A stretch of DNA of 64,000 bases from JAGRGG01 sp965217265 (lineage in GTDB: Bacteria > Pseudomonadota > Alphaproteobacteria > Geminicoccales > Geminicoccaceae), in assembly GCA_965217265.1 (NCBI GenBank), contig CBDCHP010000011.1, positions 930,001-994,000 on the forward strand. Direction: 5' to 3'. The notes below the pieces were generated by a model, which saw nothing but the letters and a program-made list of their open reading frames with translations, made no database searches and was not told where the DNA came from. Positions within the stretch are counted from its first letter, which is position 1; each line of letters opens with the position of its first letter. Shown here piece by piece: positions 61,740 to 64,000 of the stretch. The position numbers and the translations under genes are program-made.

Positions 61740-61929
61740 CCAAGAGTAGATTTAAGGACGTAATAGGTCGCCTTACATGCTGCACATTTTTTTGGGCCAA
61801 TTAGCCTTCAAATGTCAATACCCAAAGGCAAATATACAAGGTTCAGTGCGTAGATACCGGCCGCCGTCCCGGCGACGACACGCGCTCAATGACAAAAGAG
61901 AAGCGACATCACCCGAACGACGATCGGCC

Positions 61930-63567
61930 TTACCCGAGCCGCTCGACGAGGAGCCCGAGGGTCAGGACGCGGCCGAGGTGGCCGTCGCGCACCGCCGCCG
62001 GGTCGAGGTCGTGGCGCAGCACGCCCGCGGCCTTGAGTGCCCGCAACGCGCGGGGGAAGTGGGGGGCCGCGCGCAGGGCCGCCATGAAGCCCGGCCGGTC
62101 GGCGACGAACGCGCCGGCGGCGTGGAAGCGGCTCTTGCCGGTCAGGCGCTGGCTCGCCTTCTTCGCACCGCGCCTTGCTTGGTAGACGCCGTAGCCCAGG
62201 AGGTTGCGCGGCAGGTGTTGCCAGGCGTTGGACGCCGTGTAGCCGTCGGCCGTCGGCAGCGCCGCCAGGGCCGGGCAGCGCTCGGTCAGCACCGCCCGGT
62301 GCCAGCGGGTGAAGACGGTGCGCCAGGGCGGCATTCGCATGCCCGCCTCGGCGACGTCGCGGTCGAAGAACGGTGCCGCCACGTCGAGGCCCATGTTGAC
62401 GTAGTTGGAATAGATGCGCCCGATCAGGTCCTGCGCGCGCAAGTAGAGGCTGATGCGGTTGTAGGTGACATTGTTGGTCGGGCCGCGCGCGGCCTCGAAC
62501 CGGGCGATCGAATACGCCGGCAGCGCGTCGAAGTCTCCGGCCGCCGCCGGCGCGAAGTCGTCCCGCGACCACGGGACCGGCGACACCCGCAGGGCGTAGA
62601 AGCGCGCGAAGTCGACCCGTTCGACGCCGTAGAACGGGAAGTCGTGCACGCTGTGCTGGTCCTTGAACAGTTCGCCCGCGGCGCTGTGCACCATCACCTC
62701 GGCCCCCCGCGCCAAGCGCGCCCGCGCGTGGCCGTGGTCGCGGTGGAAGCGGCGCAGGTCGGTGAGGCCGTCGCCGGCGAGGAAGACCGCGTCGAGGTCG
62801 TCGTTCAGGCGGCTCAAATCCTGCTCGTACAGGTGGAACGGGCGGTTGAGCGCCGCCGCCACGCGCGCGGCGATCGTCGTGTCGGCGGTGCCGGGCAGGC
62901 CCGACATGGCGGCCTCGAAGGCGGCGCCCGACTCGCGCATCAGGCAGGCGACGAGGCGGCTGTCGAAGCCTCCCGTCACGTCGACGCTCGCCCGCCGCCC
63001 GTCGAGCGAGCGGACGAGGTCGCGGACGGCGTCGGCGACGACCGCCTCGGGCGGCACCTCGGGCACGGCGTCGAGCGCCTTCTCGGCGAGCGCCGGCGGG
63101 CAACCTGGGGCCAGGGTCAGCACCCCGTCGTGGGCGAGGCGGCGCACGCCAGCGACGAGGGTCTGCGTGTCGAAGATCGTGCCGTGGGCGAGGTACTCGA
63201 CCGCCTTGTCGCGCCGCAACGCGCCGGCGTTCAGGCCCCGGTCGGCGAGCAGGTCGAGAAAGCCGGTCGAGGCGCCGCGGCCGTCGTAGTAGACCTGATA
63301 GAGGCCGGCGTGATCGACCGCGACCTGCCACGTGCCCGCGTCGGCGTCGTGGACGAACAGCCCGTAGACGCCGCGTAGCGCCGCGACGGCCCGCGCGAGC
63401 GGCACCGTTTCGAGGTGCCGGGCGAGCACGGCGACGCTCTTGGCCCCCGCGGCGTGGCCGGACAAATAGAGGTGCCCCTTCCACCCGAGTGTGAAGCGCG
63501 GGCCCTGAAACCATCGCAAACCCGCCTCGGCCGTGGCGCCCGGCGGGGTCGTCGCATCGATGCGCAT
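61930..63567 (-). CDS. Asparagine-synthase-like protein without glutaminase site
   Basis: A 545-aa protein with the two-domain asparagine synthetase layout. The N-terminal domain (LRGVYGLFVHDADAGTWQVAVDHAGLYQVYYDG) resembles the Ntn glutaminase domain but lacks the N-terminal Cys. The C-terminal domain has the PP-loop VDVTGGFDSRLVACLM (TGGFDSR in place of SGGxDS) and AAGELFKDQHSVHDFPFYG. Such proteins are common in polysaccharide and lasso-type loci and may adenylate other substrates. ATG 63567. The 190-base gap to the NTPase start is A+T-rich and empty. Confidence 0.85.
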   Translation of the reverse strand: MRIDATTPPGATAEAGLRWFQGPRFTLGWKGHLYLSGHAAGAKSVAVLARHLETVPLARAVAALRGVYGLFVHDADAGTWQVAVDHAGLYQVYYDGRGASTGFLDLLADRGLNAGALRRDKAVEYLAHGTIFDTQTLVAGVRRLAHDGVLTLAPGCPPALAEKALDAVPEVPPEAVVADAVRDLVRSLDGRRASVDVTGGFDSRLVACLMRESGAAFEAAMSGLPGTADTTIAARVAAALNRPFHLYEQDLSRLNDDLDAVFLAGDGLTDLRRFHRDHGHARARLARGAEVMVHSAAGELFKDQHSVHDFPFYGVERVDFARFYALRVSPVPWSRDDFAPAAAGDFDALPAYSIARFEAARGPTNNVTYNRISLYLRAQDLIGRIYSNYVNMGLDVAAPFFDRDVAEAGMRMPPWRTVFTRWHRAVLTERCPALAALPTADGYTASNAWQHLPRNLLGYGVYQARRGAKKASQRLTGKSRFHAAGAFVADRPGFMAALRAAPHFPRALRALKAAGVLRHDLDPAAVRDGHLGRVLTLGLLVERLG

Positions 63568-63767
63568 GTCGTGATCAAATTCTTCGAGTTATACGGGCGG
63601 CTGGAAATGCTAGCATTCAGGCGACGATGCGGTTCCAAGGTACAAGAAGAGAAGCAAGAGGCGCGAACGATTATCGCCTCGGCGCCGCCACGGGAAACGG
63701 TGACGGGGCGCGGCGCGTGTTCTAAGACCGAACGCGCCACCGCAGCCCGAGCGAGGTTTTCCGCCGG

Positions 63768-64000
63768 ATGAAGCCTAAGACCCTGGACGAGGACGTCCTG
63801 CGCCGCTGGATCGGCAAGGCCGAGCGCCGGCGCGACGTTCTCGACCCGCGGCCGGCCCGCTTGATGCAAGCCCTCCTCGGCCGCGGAGCGACGGCCGCAC
63901 CCGGCGACGGCCTGCCGCCGCTCTGGCACTGGCTCTACTTCCCGACCGAGGCCCCGCCGGGCGCGCTCGGGCGCGACGGCCTGCCGGAACTGGGCGGGTT
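63768..64000 (+). CDS. MaoC/FAS1-like dehydratase, N-terminal part (cut by window edge)
   Basis: ATG 63768 opens a frame that runs to the window end. MKPKTLDEDVLRRWIGKAERRRDVLDP, RLMQALLGRG and LPPLWHWLYFPTEAPPGALGRDGLPELGG match the N-terminal hot-dog domain of FAS1-type dehydratases such as mesaconyl-C4-CoA hydratase and related MaoC proteins. It hydrates or dehydrates an acyl-CoA. About 78 codons are visible. The 200-base gap before it has no gene and presumably holds its promoter. Confidence 0.82.
   Translation, partial: MKPKTLDEDVLRRWIGKAERRRDVLDPRPARLMQALLGRGATAAPGDGLPPLWHWLYFPTEAPPGALGRDGLPELGG

Noticed and set aside
39999..63567. Exosortase/PEP-CTERM system
   Set aside because: FemAB-like, AsnB-like and NodB-like genes are typical companions, but no exosortase, PEP-CTERM protein or PrsK/PrsR-type gene is visible in the window.

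Overview
The window is very G+C-rich bacterial chromosome. The gene order yebC-ruvC-ruvA-ruvB-ybgC-tolQ-tolR-tolA-tolB-pal-cpoB-tilS-ftsH, the HslV with an N-terminal extension before its catalytic Thr, and GTG/TTG starts with ATGA/GTGA overlaps point to an alphaproteobacterium, most likely of the Rhodospirillales type. The taxon is an inference; no rRNA or tRNA gene was seen.

Layout. 1-15.0 kb is housekeeping: partial hslV, a small hypothetical, a UBP zinc-finger protein coupled to a haloacid dehalogenase, a GFA-like protein, then the resolvasome and Tol-Pal operons, tilS and ftsH, closed by a strong terminator at 15009-15037. 15.2-21.5 kb (minus) is a peptide/amide ABC importer operon (two permeases, binding protein, acetamidase/formamidase, two ATPases); both ATPase genes carry single-base frameshifts. 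21.6-25.1 kb pairs a periplasmic binding protein with a membrane PAS-GGDEF-EAL protein. 25.3-38.4 kb is mixed metabolism and repair: a frameshifted VOC protein, ndk, EVE, YciI, a metal-ligand-less M24 peptidase homologue, a SWIM-SNF2 helicase, an Fe-S photolyase, a degenerate Liv-type ABC module, recX, an SMP-30 lactonase and an epimerase.

38.6-39.9 kb is decayed DNA: an IS3-family remnant holding a 109-bp palindromic-ended element, fused to a broken sigma-54 activator gene. 40.0-57.7 kb is a surface-polysaccharide locus: UDP-xylose synthase, WecB/WecC, six glycosyltransferases (GT2, GT4 and GT39 types), a NodB-like deacetylase, two tandem amidohydrolase paralogues (the second lacking catalytic residues), an ABC flippase/exporter and a UGM/HemY-like FAD enzyme. 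57.9-61.9 kb is a second decayed, partly A+T-rich patch: an IS5-family transposase split by an IS110-like remnant, an IS1-family element, and an NTPase gene cut by that IS1. A FemAB/GNAT-like acyltransferase, a 64-aa membrane protein and an asparagine-synthase-like protein may be outliers of the polysaccharide locus. The window ends in a MaoC/FAS1-like dehydratase.

Four copies of a previously unrecognised (to me) dispersed repeat lie at 2164-2306, 31753-31889, 35642-35787 and 59071-59165. Each has GAACGCTTCGCGTGCGCT-type ends and T-rich tracts, and three have one end at a stop codon; they look like mobile or duplicated bidirectional terminators. The best novelty candidates are this repeat family, the Liv-like ABC module whose ATPase has lost every catalytic motif, the active/inactive amidohydrolase pair inside the polysaccharide locus, and the truncated A+T-rich NTPase beside IS1.
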